From NCBI RefSeq assembly GCF_038007285.1, contig NZ_JBBOWX010000001.1:3613501-3677500 (forward strand): 64,000 bases of DNA, in the 5' to 3' direction. The stretch's first letter is position 1; each line of letters opens with the position of its first letter. Origin of the DNA: Sporosarcina sp. FSL K6-3457 (GTDB lineage: Bacteria > Bacillota > Bacilli > Bacillales_A > Planococcaceae). Under the pieces are notes generated by a model, which saw only the letters and a program-made list of their open reading frames with translations, was not told the origin of the DNA and did not search any database. Positions 35,748 through 45,820 of the stretch are shown piece after piece. A program made the translations under genes and the position numbers.

Positions 35748-36500
35748 TTATTCCTCCAATTGTTGCGCAGTTTCCAACACTGCAATATAATGTGTTAGTT
35801 CTTCTAGGACATACTCTTGTACAAGCTCAATTAGCATAGAAGGGTCTTTTTCATTTTCATGATAGTGTTTGAAGCTATCGTAATATCTCCGCGTATCCTG
35901 AAACTTCATATTAATGGGTGGATAACCTGATGATAGTAAATCCAAATTCATCAACAGCCTACCTATTCGACCATTTCCATCAATAAATGGATGAATACTT
36001 TCGAATTTCAGATGAAATATAGCAATCCGTTCAACAACGTGCATATCCCTCATATCTGTATCGTATTCTGCCATAAGCTGTTCCATCTGAAGTGGTATTT
36101 CAAAAGGCTGTGCCGGCTTATGATTAGAGCCCGTAATTCTAACAGGTACACTCCGATATTTGCCCTTATCACTCGATGCCCCCATTAGAACAAGACTATG
36201 AATATTTTTAATAATTTGCTCTGTCAGCTCTTCCTCATCCTTCACAATCTCCTCGATATAATAATATGCCTCTTTATGCCCCACAGCCTCCAAATGGTGA
36301 CTAAGCGGCTTCTTATCAATCGTAATTCCTTCCTTCAAAACAAGTGCCGTTTCTTCCAGCGTTAATGTATTTCCTTCAATCGCATTAGAATTATAGACAA
36401 AATCTATCATAAAATCTTCTGCTAATCGTTTAACACTTTCAGAAGAAAGCGGCCGTAACGTTTTAAGCTTGGCGATTAGCGCATCTATTTCTTGAAACAT
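35748..36500 (-). CDS. Fic/DOC family protein, class II
   Basis: Cytoplasmic nucleotidyltransferase-type protein (usually AMPylation of a target hydroxyl), 250 residues. The catalytic loop is canonical: HPFIDGNGRIGR (His 170). The N-terminal helix SNAIEG (residues 38-43) fits the class II autoinhibitory motif S/T-x-x-x-E-G/N, so the enzyme should be self-inhibited until triggered. No signal peptide. The start is ATG preceded by AAGGGTGTGGAAGG; an ATG 21 nt upstream lacks a ribosome site. It stands alone between giant surface-protein genes, with no antitoxin-sized partner. Target unknown. Confidence 0.92.
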   Translation of the reverse strand: MFQEIDALIAKLKTLRPLSSESVKRLAEDFMIDFVYNSNAIEGNTLTLEETALVLKEGITIDKKPLSHHLEAVGHKEAYYYIEEIVKDEEELTEQIIKNIHSLVLMGASSDKGKYRSVPVRITGSNHKPAQPFEIPLQMEQLMAEYDTDMRDMHVVERIAIFHLKFESIHPFIDGNGRIGRLLMNLDLLSSGYPPINMKFQDTRRYYDSFKHYHENEKDPSMLIELVQEYVLEELTHYIAVLETAQQLEE

Positions 36501-36618
36501 CCTTCCACACCCTTCCCTCATTAATTTTATGATACGGAATATAGGTTTTATTTACAATATATGTGGTTTGCATAATATACTAATCATCTAGCGTCTGAAA
36601 CCAGATGAATAAAGAGAA

Positions 36619-36647
36619 GCGATTACCCTACTAATGAAGGTAATCGC
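36619..36647 (-). terminator. Terminator after the 1463-aa gene
   Basis: GCGATTACC / GGTAATCGC stem with TTCATTAGTAG loop; on the minus strand TTCTCTTTATT follows, just behind the stop codon. Confidence 0.75.
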
Positions 36648-36660
36648 CGTTTTATGAATC

Positions 36661-39600
36661 TTAGTTATTTCCCCCTATAACAATTATAGATGGAACTCCT
36701 TCAGACTTTGCATTTCTTTGTTTCAATATAATTTTATTACCCGATTCTACCTCTGCCTCGTAGAAAGATGATTCATTAGTAATTTTATCAGCAATAGATG
36801 TCTCATCACTTATCCCCGTAAATGTTTCACTTCCGATTTTAAGTATATCTGTTGTCGCTAAAGCTGTTATTACTGTAAATGTGAATTCTGCTGGTATTGC
36901 ATCTTCAGAATCAACATACTCCTTCACCGGAGTAACTGTCACTTCCACTTCATCAACGCTAACTTCGGGTGGGTTACCCGCACTCGGCGTTTCTTGTGTC
37001 AATATAATTCTTTTCCCATCTACCCTTGCTACAAAATCAAAAGATTGTAAGTTAAACTCCTTAACTATGTCCGCTTCCTTTGTCAAATTGCTAATCTTTA
37101 CATTAGCAATCATAATGACATTGGACCCGGTTAAATCATTTAATACGAATCCAAACTCTGCTGGGACGGCATCAACTGCATTTTTATAAGCTGTTTTGAT
37201 TGTAACTGTCCCTATTTGTCCTGTTGGTCCTTTTCCATCTTTCTTAGCAGTATTATATGTGCTTAGCGCTGTGTTCAGTGCTGTAACCGCCTCATCAACC
37301 TCCGACTGTGATGCATTAGTATTAGAATTCACAGCTTGGGCCGCCGTTATTGCTGTATCTAATGCTGTTTTCTCAGCCTGTGTTGTCCATTTCTTATCAG
37401 GTTCAATATTCTTACCATCTGTTGAAATAGCTACATCAACACTAGTAGCAGTAGCCTCTGCAATTTTACTTATTAAATCCTGTTTAACAATAATCGGTGC
37501 TTGTTCAATAGTAAATGCACGACTAATATCCTTTTTGTATATACCTTTAGTCACTGTAAAAGTAACATTCACTGTACTCTGCTCTTTTGGTTGTACTACT
37601 TTTCCATCCAAGTTAATAATAGTTGGCTGACTTGATGATTTTATTGTTACTACAAAACCTTCATCAACAAGTGCTCGAGCTTGCGTTAACACATTTTCTC
37701 CATTTGTTAGTTTGTCTATAGTTCCAGAAGTAATTTTGCCTATTTGAGTCTCAAGCTCAGCATTTGCAGTATCCGCTTCAGGTGTATATCCATCCCCTTG
37801 AATTGTCACTTTTATTGAAGGCGATGACACAACATCGGACACCACTACAGCATTGAATGAAGCACCTGATGGTAAGTCTGTCACTTGTGCGTCTTTTGAA
37901 TTGTTATTTTTAATAATCACGCCATCGTCATTCGAACCGAACTGTAATTTACCGGCAATTGTTGTGGTGTCTGGAAATTCAAATTGATGGTTAGATAGTT
38001 TTTTACTTTCCACCCCATACTGATCAGTCGCTACTATTTCTACGCCATTTGTAACATCAACTAATTGCGTGAAACCAAATAAAGGGTTACTGTTTTTGTC
38101 AGGTTCAAATGACAATGATGTTTTTGATACTTTAATCTTCTCGACTCTTGGTGGAACATTTGATATTTTAATATCTTGTTCGATTACTTCGCCAGATGAT
38201 TTAATTTTTATTTTTATTTTGTCTGCTACTTCTGTTTTGTTTCCATAATAAAACTTTTCTTTAACTCTTATTTTTCCATCGGTTGTAATTTCAATTTTGT
38301 CCTTTAGACTCGTTGATAATTCAAATGTATACTCTGTGCTCTCTTCATCAACAGCATATTTCAATGGTTCTTCACGATTTTCTAAAATACCTAAAACGAT
38401 AACTTCTCTATCATATATACCTATAGGTTGTACTGTTTTCCCCCCATACAAGGCATCATATAATATTTCGATTGGTTCTATTTTATAAGCCATGTAGTCT
38501 GTTCCATCCGTCACTGTAAGCGTAATTTTTTGGTCACTACCTGCCACCATTATATTACCATTGTAAATCGCAATTGTTACTTCCTCAGTTCCAAGTGCTT
38601 TTGGAGTAATTATATTGTCTACAACTTCTAAAACTTTAGATGCTGGATTCGATTTTGCAACAACTAAACGGTAATCATTCGGCAGTGAGCTCATAACGTT
38701 ACCATATTGGTCTTTAATAGTAACCTTAGCTTCGTCAATCGTTTGTGCACTATTTACTTGTTTAATATCAATCGTTTTGCTGATTAAGCTTGGTGACTTT
38801 TCTTCCCACGTGCGTGGTGCGATTTTCTCCTGTACCGTAATCGTTTTTGTCACGATTTTCATCGTGGAGGATTGGCCAGTTATTTTCAACGTACCTGCTT
38901 TAATGTCAGTTGCCTTAAAAAATAGACTTGGCTTGTTATTATTACTAGGATCTAATTTAATTTCTGGCTGAATTTGCGGGTCAATGATCCATGAAATACC
39001 ACTTACTGGACTTGTAAGAATGTCCAAGTCTGGAATTAGCTTTTTCTCTTTATCCTTTGCAACAATTTCAATAAACTGGTCTTTACCTTCTGTAAATGGC
39101 ACTGGAACGATTAACTCAATCTCATCCGTCCGCGTACTTTCGGCTACAACTACTATATGAGATGCTTTTTCACCATTGGCAGTAGTCAACGTCACTTCGG
39201 TGTTACCTAGTTTAGGTGTACCAGTTAACGGTAATCCTATTCTTTTTCCTGCAAATCCGCCTGTTGCGACTTCAACCTCTTTGAGTTCAGTTGTTGCTGC
39301 AAACTTCACAACGGTCGGGTCTGTTTGGACTAAACGCAAGACACTAGGTGTCGTCAAAATGCTCAAGTCTAGGATAGGTTCATCATATTGATCTGTTGCT
39401 TCTATCATTAGATAGAACTCTTCGGCATTCAATCCCTCCAAGATAGTTGTTTCTTTTAATGAACCATCATCAAATTTATCTGTCGCTTTATTATAAACGC
39501 CTAAAATCTTAATACCTTCTACAGCTGCTTTTGTTGAGAGTGTTACTGTTTTTGTGACTGGTGGTAGCTTGCCATATGTCAGCGTTAAGGTGACTGAATC

Positions 39601-41052
39601 GCCTTCTTTAGTATTGGTAGTAGTAATTGTAACCTTTCCCTTGGCTACCTCATCTACTTCCACAGTAGCATCTTTAACTGTCGTAGTTGCTGTAGCTTCT
39701 GGTCGTTCTATAGTAGTGTCCGTAATGTCTTCCCCATATTGATTCTTAACTATATAATCGATTGTTGCTTTATTCGCAGAAATACGATTTGCGTAGTTAC
39801 CCAGAATTTCAATAGAGGCAAGTGTTTCAGGTTTGACCGTGACTGTTGGCGGTGTGGTTGGCAACGGCTTACTTGCTACACCATTAGCGGTCAATGTGTA
39901 CTCCTTATCTGTCGTTCCATTATTTAACTTCCCGGTCATTTCAACCTTAGCAACTGTCTTGTTAGCATTAAACATAACAGCCTTCACAGTAGCTCCGTTA
40001 TTCACATCAAACAACGCAACACTCGCATCTACCGCCCGATTAAAACGTACTTCAAATGTTGTCGCGTTCAACACGCTAATTGTCATTTCTAATGGTTGGA
40101 CAATATCTTGTAATTTAGCAATCGTTTTTTCTAGTTTTTCGATTGCAAGTGGATCTGCGCCTACTGATTTAGCTGTAGCAATTAACGTTGTGGCTTGTTT
40201 AATAGCTTCAGCATGCTTATCCATTACATCAACCGGTGCTGGAAGAGCATCTACCGCTTTTTGTGCTTCTTGCAATGCTTTTGCTGGGTCTACTACTTTC
40301 GGAGTAAAGCTCGTTGCCAGTTCGTATCGGCCAGTCCCATTCACTTGAATATAATAAGTGCCCGCTTTTAATTCTCTCGTTAATGTAATTGACGTTTGAT
40401 TTTCCTTATAAGCTAACAAATCACCGTCGCTACCATTTTCATCGTGTAGATAAAGCGATAATGTGTTTGTGTCTAACCGCTTCAAGTTGATGTCTAGTTG
40501 TCCGTTTTGTGGAAGTCTAATTTTATAAAAATCAGTCGTATCTGTTCCTGCTACAGTTCCTTGAATCGTTTCGTCTACATAGATGTCAGACGCTTGTTGA
40601 TATGTATTGTTCGACTCAATATCTGCGCCTTCTTTTGTCGTTGTAAACTCCATTTTGTATTTTTTACCGTTCTTCAATAAAATTTTCAACGTGTAATTTT
40701 GCCCACCTAATAATCGTTGTACAGACTTCACTTTGACGATTTCACTATTGTTATAGCTTGGTGGTCGAACTGGAATAAGCTTATTATTGTGCTCGATAGT
40801 AATTGCTTCGATTTTCCTAGGCGTTGCGATGTCAGAAAAATTGATAGACCACTCCTTCGTTAGTGGTACATCAGTCTTTTCAGGAAATGTCTCCCACTCT
40901 TCGTCAGCAAATAATTGGACATAAGCCTCGCTATTGTGACTGCGAACGCCGTAGTCATCAAATGGCACTTCTTCATTAGCTGCTGCTTGTAATGGTGGCA
41001 ATAGTGTAATAACCAACAAAAGCGACAACAATATTGAAAATAACTGTCTCAC
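36661..41052 (-). CDS. Giant secreted multidomain protein (1463 aa) with module A, PPC and FIVAR domains
   Basis: Exported protein, largest in the window. The start is GTG after AGGAGATGAGACA; signal peptide RQLFSILLSLLLVITLLPPL. The N-terminus carries PFDDYGVRSHNS and module A (about 45-135, LTKEWSINFSDIATPRKIEA). A PPC-like domain follows (about 137-245, TTDFYKIRLPQNGQLDINLK). After an alpha-helical linker come many Ig/SbsC-like beta domains, e.g. KATIDYIVKNQYGEDITDTT and QTIDEAKVTIKDQYGNVMSS. A FIVAR-like helical pair lies near 1215-1270 (WTTQAEKTALDTAITAAQAV), then two similar C-terminal domains (VDAVPAEFGFVLNDL and DAIPAEFTFTVITAL). Its N-terminus is paralogous to that of the LRR protein at 55996. 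No catalytic motif; a scaffold or adhesin is likely. Confidence 0.83.
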   Translation of the reverse strand: MRQLFSILLSLLLVITLLPPLQAAANEEVPFDDYGVRSHNSEAYVQLFADEEWETFPEKTDVPLTKEWSINFSDIATPRKIEAITIEHNNKLIPVRPPSYNNSEIVKVKSVQRLLGGQNYTLKILLKNGKKYKMEFTTTKEGADIESNNTYQQASDIYVDETIQGTVAGTDTTDFYKIRLPQNGQLDINLKRLDTNTLSLYLHDENGSDGDLLAYKENQTSITLTRELKAGTYYIQVNGTGRYELATSFTPKVVDPAKALQEAQKAVDALPAPVDVMDKHAEAIKQATTLIATAKSVGADPLAIEKLEKTIAKLQDIVQPLEMTISVLNATTFEVRFNRAVDASVALFDVNNGATVKAVMFNANKTVAKVEMTGKLNNGTTDKEYTLTANGVASKPLPTTPPTVTVKPETLASIEILGNYANRISANKATIDYIVKNQYGEDITDTTIERPEATATTTVKDATVEVDEVAKGKVTITTTNTKEGDSVTLTLTYGKLPPVTKTVTLSTKAAVEGIKILGVYNKATDKFDDGSLKETTILEGLNAEEFYLMIEATDQYDEPILDLSILTTPSVLRLVQTDPTVVKFAATTELKEVEVATGGFAGKRIGLPLTGTPKLGNTEVTLTTANGEKASHIVVVAESTRTDEIELIVPVPFTEGKDQFIEIVAKDKEKKLIPDLDILTSPVSGISWIIDPQIQPEIKLDPSNNNKPSLFFKATDIKAGTLKITGQSSTMKIVTKTITVQEKIAPRTWEEKSPSLISKTIDIKQVNSAQTIDEAKVTIKDQYGNVMSSLPNDYRLVVAKSNPASKVLEVVDNIITPKALGTEEVTIAIYNGNIMVAGSDQKITLTVTDGTDYMAYKIEPIEILYDALYGGKTVQPIGIYDREVIVLGILENREEPLKYAVDEESTEYTFELSTSLKDKIEITTDGKIRVKEKFYYGNKTEVADKIKIKIKSSGEVIEQDIKISNVPPRVEKIKVSKTSLSFEPDKNSNPLFGFTQLVDVTNGVEIVATDQYGVESKKLSNHQFEFPDTTTIAGKLQFGSNDDGVIIKNNNSKDAQVTDLPSGASFNAVVVSDVVSSPSIKVTIQGDGYTPEADTANAELETQIGKITSGTIDKLTNGENVLTQARALVDEGFVVTIKSSSQPTIINLDGKVVQPKEQSTVNVTFTVTKGIYKKDISRAFTIEQAPIIVKQDLISKIAEATATSVDVAISTDGKNIEPDKKWTTQAEKTALDTAITAAQAVNSNTNASQSEVDEAVTALNTALSTYNTAKKDGKGPTGQIGTVTIKTAYKNAVDAVPAEFGFVLNDLTGSNVIMIANVKISNLTKEADIVKEFNLQSFDFVARVDGKRIILTQETPSAGNPPEVSVDEVEVTVTPVKEYVDSEDAIPAEFTFTVITALATTDILKIGSETFTGISDETSIADKITNESSFYEAEVESGNKIILKQRNAKSEGVPSIIVIGGNN

Positions 41053-41077
41053 TGTCTCATCTCCTATGTATGATAGT

Positions 41078-41128
41078 AAAAAAACCTACATTAAAACGTA
41101 CACACGGCAGTTTTAATATAGGTTTTCG
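41078..41128 (-). terminator. Terminator after the RCC1-repeat gene
   Basis: AAAACCTATATTAAAAC paired imperfectly with GTTTTAATGTAGGTTTT, followed on the minus strand by TTT. Confidence 0.75.
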
Positions 41129-41152
41129 ATCCGTCGAGGACTTAACTTGTTA

Positions 41153-43570
41153 CTATAGTCGAATTTGAAACTGCATCTGGTACTTTTTCTTCAAATTCTT
41201 TTGACTATATTTTGTTTTCACTGTGTTTTCGATGAATAGATAATAGGTTGCACCTAATGTGTAAGCACCGTCACCTTGTAAGCGAATTTCTAGTGTTTTT
41301 GCATCATCACTTATTTCATGTCCAACTGAAACTCTTTCGCCTACTTCGTTTTCAATATAGACGTTATTTCTATTCACGGAGTTGATATCTAATTCTTCAT
41401 TGAACCGAATATACCAAACCTTATTCGGCTCGACATTTGTTTTTGCATCAAATGTTTCATAACCTGGTCTCGGGAACCCAATCGCCCCGTCTTGTTGCTC
41501 TACGAACACTGTAATCATATCGCTTTTGCTACCATCATAAACAGAGGTAACAGATATAACCGCAAGTCCTTGTGAGTGTGCTGTTAGAATTCCTTCTTCG
41601 ACACTAACGACAGATGAGTCACTAGAGCGCCAGCTCACCGTTTTGTCTGTCGCATTAGAAGGGCTAATAAGAGCCCGCAACATTGTTTGTTCACCTACAA
41701 CCATATTCATTGTAGAGCCTCTGTCTATTTCAACATTTTCTACAGGTACCTTTGTTAAAATTTGCTCAGAAACAGTGAATACATTTCGCTTCTCACGGGA
41801 TATTGGAAGTTCCACGACATTGGGATTCAATGGATCCAATCGTTCCTTCGCAACTGCTCCCGTTTCACTATCACGTACTACAAAATCATAATAATAATCA
41901 CCAGGTGGTAGTGTCCTTGTAACTACCCACGTATTATTTGACTTCCTCTTCATTGGTATTTCTACCCAATCACTAAATTCCCCTTTAACCGCAACATAAC
42001 TTGTCTCCGCATCAAATTCCAACAAACCGTTATAGTCATGGCTACTGTACGTAAATGTTACTTCCTTATCATCAATAATTGGACCTTCTGTAGCATATTG
42101 ATCGACTGTCAAATAACTTATTGGCTCTCCAGCTGAACTGTTACCTCGGTCAATATTCAGTGGATCTGACATCCATTTCCCGTTCACTCTAAATCCATAT
42201 TCGTACTTTCCAGGCGGCAAATTATCTTGCAGTGTCCATTCGTTACCACTTCGCACAAGTGGAATATCATCCCATTCATTGAAGCTACCTGACACTTGAA
42301 CGTCTACAATATCGCTAGTGCCAATATATTTAAATAGCACTTGTCCTCCTTGTACGAAAGGATAGTCTATTTTCTTCATCACTTCGTCAATGCCTGATAC
42401 TGGTTTGAAAATCGGTAATTTTGATGTCGAATCATAAGATTCCTGGTCCCATTTCCAGACCGTCCCATCGTGATGAATAGCTAATGTGTAACTATTAATA
42501 TTAGCGCCACCGCCTCCAATTGCGAAAGCATTATTGACACCTTTAATCTGGATCGGGGTTGTACGTGCTTCTTTTGTTCCTGATGTATTGCGACCCCAGG
42601 TCCAAACGCTACCATCATCTTTAACAGCAATCGTATGGTCATTCCCCGCTGCAATCATTTTGACGCCTTGAATGCCTTCCACTGTGACAGGGTGAAGTCG
42701 CTCTTCTCTTCCACCATCACCAAGCTGACCGTAGAAATTGGATCCCCATGCCCAAATCGTTGTACGATTTTGTGCTAAGGCAATCGTGTGATTATCCCCT
42801 GCCGCAATTTCCATAATGCCTGTTAAACGTTCAATTTGCTTTGGCATTGGGTTGATATGTCCTGATTGTCCAATACCTAATTGTCCGTTCGTATTCCGCC
42901 CCCACGCAAAAACTTTTCCATCTCTCGACAATGCTAGTGAGTGGTGTGCACCTGCCGCGACTGCAACAATATTAGATAAACCTGGCACCAATTCTGGTGT
43001 AATCGCTCTTCCCTCTTTACCAATTTGGCCGAACTTTCCTGAGCCCCACGCCCATACTTGGCCACTTTCATCGACGGCTAACGTATGAACTTCCCCTGCC
43101 GAGATGGCGATAGCTTTTAATGCTTCTACTGTATTTTTCATTACTTTTGTCGGTTCGGCGTTATACGTCATTTGATCGGTTGTCCCAATAAATGGCGTGG
43201 TATAGCCAAGTTGCCCATCTGAGTTACGTCCCCATGTCCAAACTTCGTTATTCTTATCAAGTGCTACTGTATGGTCACCACCGGCAGCAATGGATTTAAT
43301 ATTAGCTAACCGATTGCCGTCTTGTTTTCGGATAGCACTTGGTTTATCGGACTCTAAAGAACTTAGTCGAACGCCTAGTTGTCCATACTCATGATCGCCC
43401 CAGCTCCAGACACTACCGTCGTTTTTTAAGACAACAAAATGATTTTTTCCAATATCTATTACATTTTCATGATTCGCAACCCCATATGCCTGAGCCGTTT
43501 GCCCAAATGGTATGATCAGTGGAATCAGTAAAACTAGTGCAAGTACTATACTTTTTACTCGAGTGAACAA
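41153..43570 (-). CDS. Secreted RCC1-repeat propeller with glycogen-binding-like domains
   Basis: Exported protein of about 805 residues. Likely start TTG after ATAGGGGTGTGACAGTA (GTG 9 nt upstream is the alternative). After signal peptide SIVLALVLLIPLIIPFGQTA, seven RCC1-type repeats form a propeller (about 30-380), e.g. VWSWGDHEYGQLGV, VWTWGRNSDGQLGY, VFAWGRNTNGQLGIGQ. Two E-set domains resembling AMPK/CBM48 glycogen-binding domains follow: VQVSGSFNEWDDIPLVRSGN and VAVKGEFSDWVEIPMKRKSN, each with LPPGKYEYGF or LPPGDYYYDF. Then a Big_2 Ig domain (SPSNATDKTVSWRSSDSSVV) and C-terminal module A (NKVWYIRFNEELDINSVNRN). It follows the gene at 45532 by about 20 bp. A glycan-binding surface protein is a fair guess. 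Confidence 0.88.
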   Translation of the reverse strand: MFTRVKSIVLALVLLIPLIIPFGQTAQAYGVANHENVIDIGKNHFVVLKNDGSVWSWGDHEYGQLGVRLSSLESDKPSAIRKQDGNRLANIKSIAAGGDHTVALDKNNEVWTWGRNSDGQLGYTTPFIGTTDQMTYNAEPTKVMKNTVEALKAIAISAGEVHTLAVDESGQVWAWGSGKFGQIGKEGRAITPELVPGLSNIVAVAAGAHHSLALSRDGKVFAWGRNTNGQLGIGQSGHINPMPKQIERLTGIMEIAAGDNHTIALAQNRTTIWAWGSNFYGQLGDGGREERLHPVTVEGIQGVKMIAAGNDHTIAVKDDGSVWTWGRNTSGTKEARTTPIQIKGVNNAFAIGGGGANINSYTLAIHHDGTVWKWDQESYDSTSKLPIFKPVSGIDEVMKKIDYPFVQGGQVLFKYIGTSDIVDVQVSGSFNEWDDIPLVRSGNEWTLQDNLPPGKYEYGFRVNGKWMSDPLNIDRGNSSAGEPISYLTVDQYATEGPIIDDKEVTFTYSSHDYNGLLEFDAETSYVAVKGEFSDWVEIPMKRKSNNTWVVTRTLPPGDYYYDFVVRDSETGAVAKERLDPLNPNVVELPISREKRNVFTVSEQILTKVPVENVEIDRGSTMNMVVGEQTMLRALISPSNATDKTVSWRSSDSSVVSVEEGILTAHSQGLAVISVTSVYDGSKSDMITVFVEQQDGAIGFPRPGYETFDAKTNVEPNKVWYIRFNEELDINSVNRNNVYIENEVGERVSVGHEISDDAKTLEIRLQGDGAYTLGATYYLFIENTVKTKYSQKNLKKKYQMQFQIRL

Positions 43571-43591
43571 TACTGTCACACCCCTATCCTA

Positions 43592-45532
43592 TTATTGTGA
43601 ATCGATTTCTACTAAAATTGTGACTCTATACATCTGTCCACCGTGCATGCCCTGCAAAACAACCTCTTTTGTTTGTTCAGCAAAGACATCGGCAATGAAT
43701 AATAAGCCATCTTGGAAGAATACTTGTGAGTATCCACCAAAGACATTCGGATTAACTACTGACCAACTTACCTCTGATGGAGACTGATCGAGTGTCAGCC
43801 TAACACCTGTACCTTCCCATGCTTCAATTGATTGTGAGAGCAATTCAGGGTAATACCATTCGCTTACTGTTTGGCCACCTTCTCCCTCAACCGGGTCCGT
43901 GTCAATCACTTCAATAACACCTGTTCCTTCTTTCGGTGGAATCGCTTTGTCTCTTGGTTTCGTTACTATCAATTTGTTAGGATCCCAAACGACTAGCTTT
44001 TCAATTTCTGTATTATTCTTAATTGTCAGCTTGGCATCCGTATTTTCGACAATTACCACACCGTAAGTTCCGATTAGCGTTACTTCATTATTGCTATGCA
44101 ATGTTAAATTCGGCATGGAGTTGACGCTAACTACGCGCATATCGCTTGTATTTTGTAGATCAATACCATTTGAAGAAGTAAAATCAAATAAATGAAGTGA
44201 GCCACTTGTAGCAGTTGTAAGACCATCCACATGTGTTCCTTCTAAAATAGCAAAACCACCAGCTCCAACGTCAATAGATAAGTTTCCACTAACCGTCGTA
44301 TCCTTCAAACGCGCCGTAATATTAGAACCTTGAAGCGTGACATTGCCCAAAATCCCATTGCCAGCACCATCAATCGTCACACTATGATTAATCGTCACAT
44401 CCCCCATAATGGAGTCTGTTAGTGTAATTGTTTTAATAGTAGGATTCTCAAGCGCCATTAATAGCTGCTCATGATTCCCCACTTCAGTTTTACTGCCTAG
44501 TGAATAAATAATCCCTAGTGTATCCAGTTCCGTAACTGGAATGTGGCTCGCAATCGTTTGTAATAATTTCGGATCTTGCATTAACTCATAAACCGTTGTT
44601 TGTTGACCAAAAATTTTGTCAGGCTTTGCAATATAGTCATTGACCGTAAACCCGCTCGTTCGGTTCGTCACACGAACTTTGAAATTCCGATTGGCCAACA
44701 CTTTTCCAGCATGGTTGAAAGCCGTCAGATGAAAATCCTCCGCAGTTCCTGTGCAAACAGCTTGTCCTTCACAAACTAGTGCATCCAAACCTGCTTGCCC
44801 GAGCGTAAATCCTTTTACAGATGATCGATATTCTAAATCACGGGCATACTGCTCCTCGTCATTGACAGAAACAGTTAGTCGCGTTGCCTCCAGATCTGCT
44901 TTAACATCCATATTGGTCATGGAATGACTTTCCAAACTTGGGTCTGCCACGCCTTTATAACGATGAATCGTTTCAATCCCTGTTAAATATATTTTCGGGA
45001 CATGGACGGCGATATCTCTATAGGCATTATTTTTCAAAATGTTCATATTAATCGTTTCCGGTGCTGATTTTATAAATACAGATTCAAAGCCTGGTAAAAC
45101 CTCGTATAGTTTAAATGGTAGCCGATAATCAGTTAACTGATCAAAATGTAGCTTGGCATCCTTTTCAATCACTAGCTCGTAGTCTAGCGCACCCGATGCA
45201 TAGTCAAGATACTCTAAATTTTTAAATGATATCATGACCGTATTGCCGTCAACAGTGATTGGGTGAATAATATTGACCTTCTCCGTACCGCGAAGGACAT
45301 AGACATTTTGCCCCATCATGATGTCTGAGATGGATAGGTTTTTATCGTAAAATGTCATTTTAATTCTTTTGGCACCATCAATACCATTAAATTGTACCCC
45401 TGCATCTTTTTCAAACGTATATTCATAAGGTGGTCGCTCCGCCGCGTTTACAGTGAAGCTGAACGAGACAATCGTAGCGATTGCCAGCAGCATAACAAAC
45501 TGCATACGCCAGATCGTTGTAAATCGTTTCAA
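43592..45532 (-). CDS. Secreted protein with motif C and beta-helix-like segment
   Basis: Exported protein of 646 residues; first of a two-gene operon with the RCC1 protein. The start is TTG after GGAGGGACTACAT; signal peptide FTTIWRMQFVMLLAIATIVS. The N-terminal 300 residues are beta-rich without a family I recognise. Motif C occurs at about 335 (LMQDPKLLQTIASHIPVTEL). A stretch of short repeats then suggests a right-handed beta-helix (about 365-500; VTINHSVTIDGAGNGILGNV, TTVSGNLSIDVGAGG). The C-terminus, WSVVNPNVFGGYSQVFFQDG, is Ig-like. Two cysteines (VCEGQAVC) could form a disulphide. No enzymatic motif seen. Confidence 0.72.
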   Translation of the reverse strand: MKRFTTIWRMQFVMLLAIATIVSFSFTVNAAERPPYEYTFEKDAGVQFNGIDGAKRIKMTFYDKNLSISDIMMGQNVYVLRGTEKVNIIHPITVDGNTVMISFKNLEYLDYASGALDYELVIEKDAKLHFDQLTDYRLPFKLYEVLPGFESVFIKSAPETINMNILKNNAYRDIAVHVPKIYLTGIETIHRYKGVADPSLESHSMTNMDVKADLEATRLTVSVNDEEQYARDLEYRSSVKGFTLGQAGLDALVCEGQAVCTGTAEDFHLTAFNHAGKVLANRNFKVRVTNRTSGFTVNDYIAKPDKIFGQQTTVYELMQDPKLLQTIASHIPVTELDTLGIIYSLGSKTEVGNHEQLLMALENPTIKTITLTDSIMGDVTINHSVTIDGAGNGILGNVTLQGSNITARLKDTTVSGNLSIDVGAGGFAILEGTHVDGLTTATSGSLHLFDFTSSNGIDLQNTSDMRVVSVNSMPNLTLHSNNEVTLIGTYGVVIVENTDAKLTIKNNTEIEKLVVWDPNKLIVTKPRDKAIPPKEGTGVIEVIDTDPVEGEGGQTVSEWYYPELLSQSIEAWEGTGVRLTLDQSPSEVSWSVVNPNVFGGYSQVFFQDGLLFIADVFAEQTKEVVLQGMHGGQMYRVTILVEIDSQ

Positions 45533-45820
45533 ATGTAGTCCCTCCAATTGTAACCATAGTGTTGTAAATTCCCTGTCAAACTATGTAACTCCATGCCTCC
45601 CTTGTTAGGCTATGTATGTCGCTTCAATTTACCTAGAGAATTCGATTCTCCTCTGTATAGTTTATCGGCAAATTAGTAGGGATGTTAAGGAAATACTTCA
45701 TAATTTGTCTTTTGGTGTGGGTGAATAAAGTAGTGATTTTTTAAGAGTTCCCCATAAAACTTCAACTCTCCTTCTAGAATGTTATGATAATAGAATCACA
45801 CCCTTTAGGAGGTCGTCTAT

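Noticed and set aside
37196..40348. Long plus-strand frames of 140-170 codons opposite the 1463-aa gene
   Set aside because: They are antisense to a strongly supported gene, lack ribosome sites, and have the low-complexity hydrophobic make-up typical of reverse complements of Thr/Val-rich genes.
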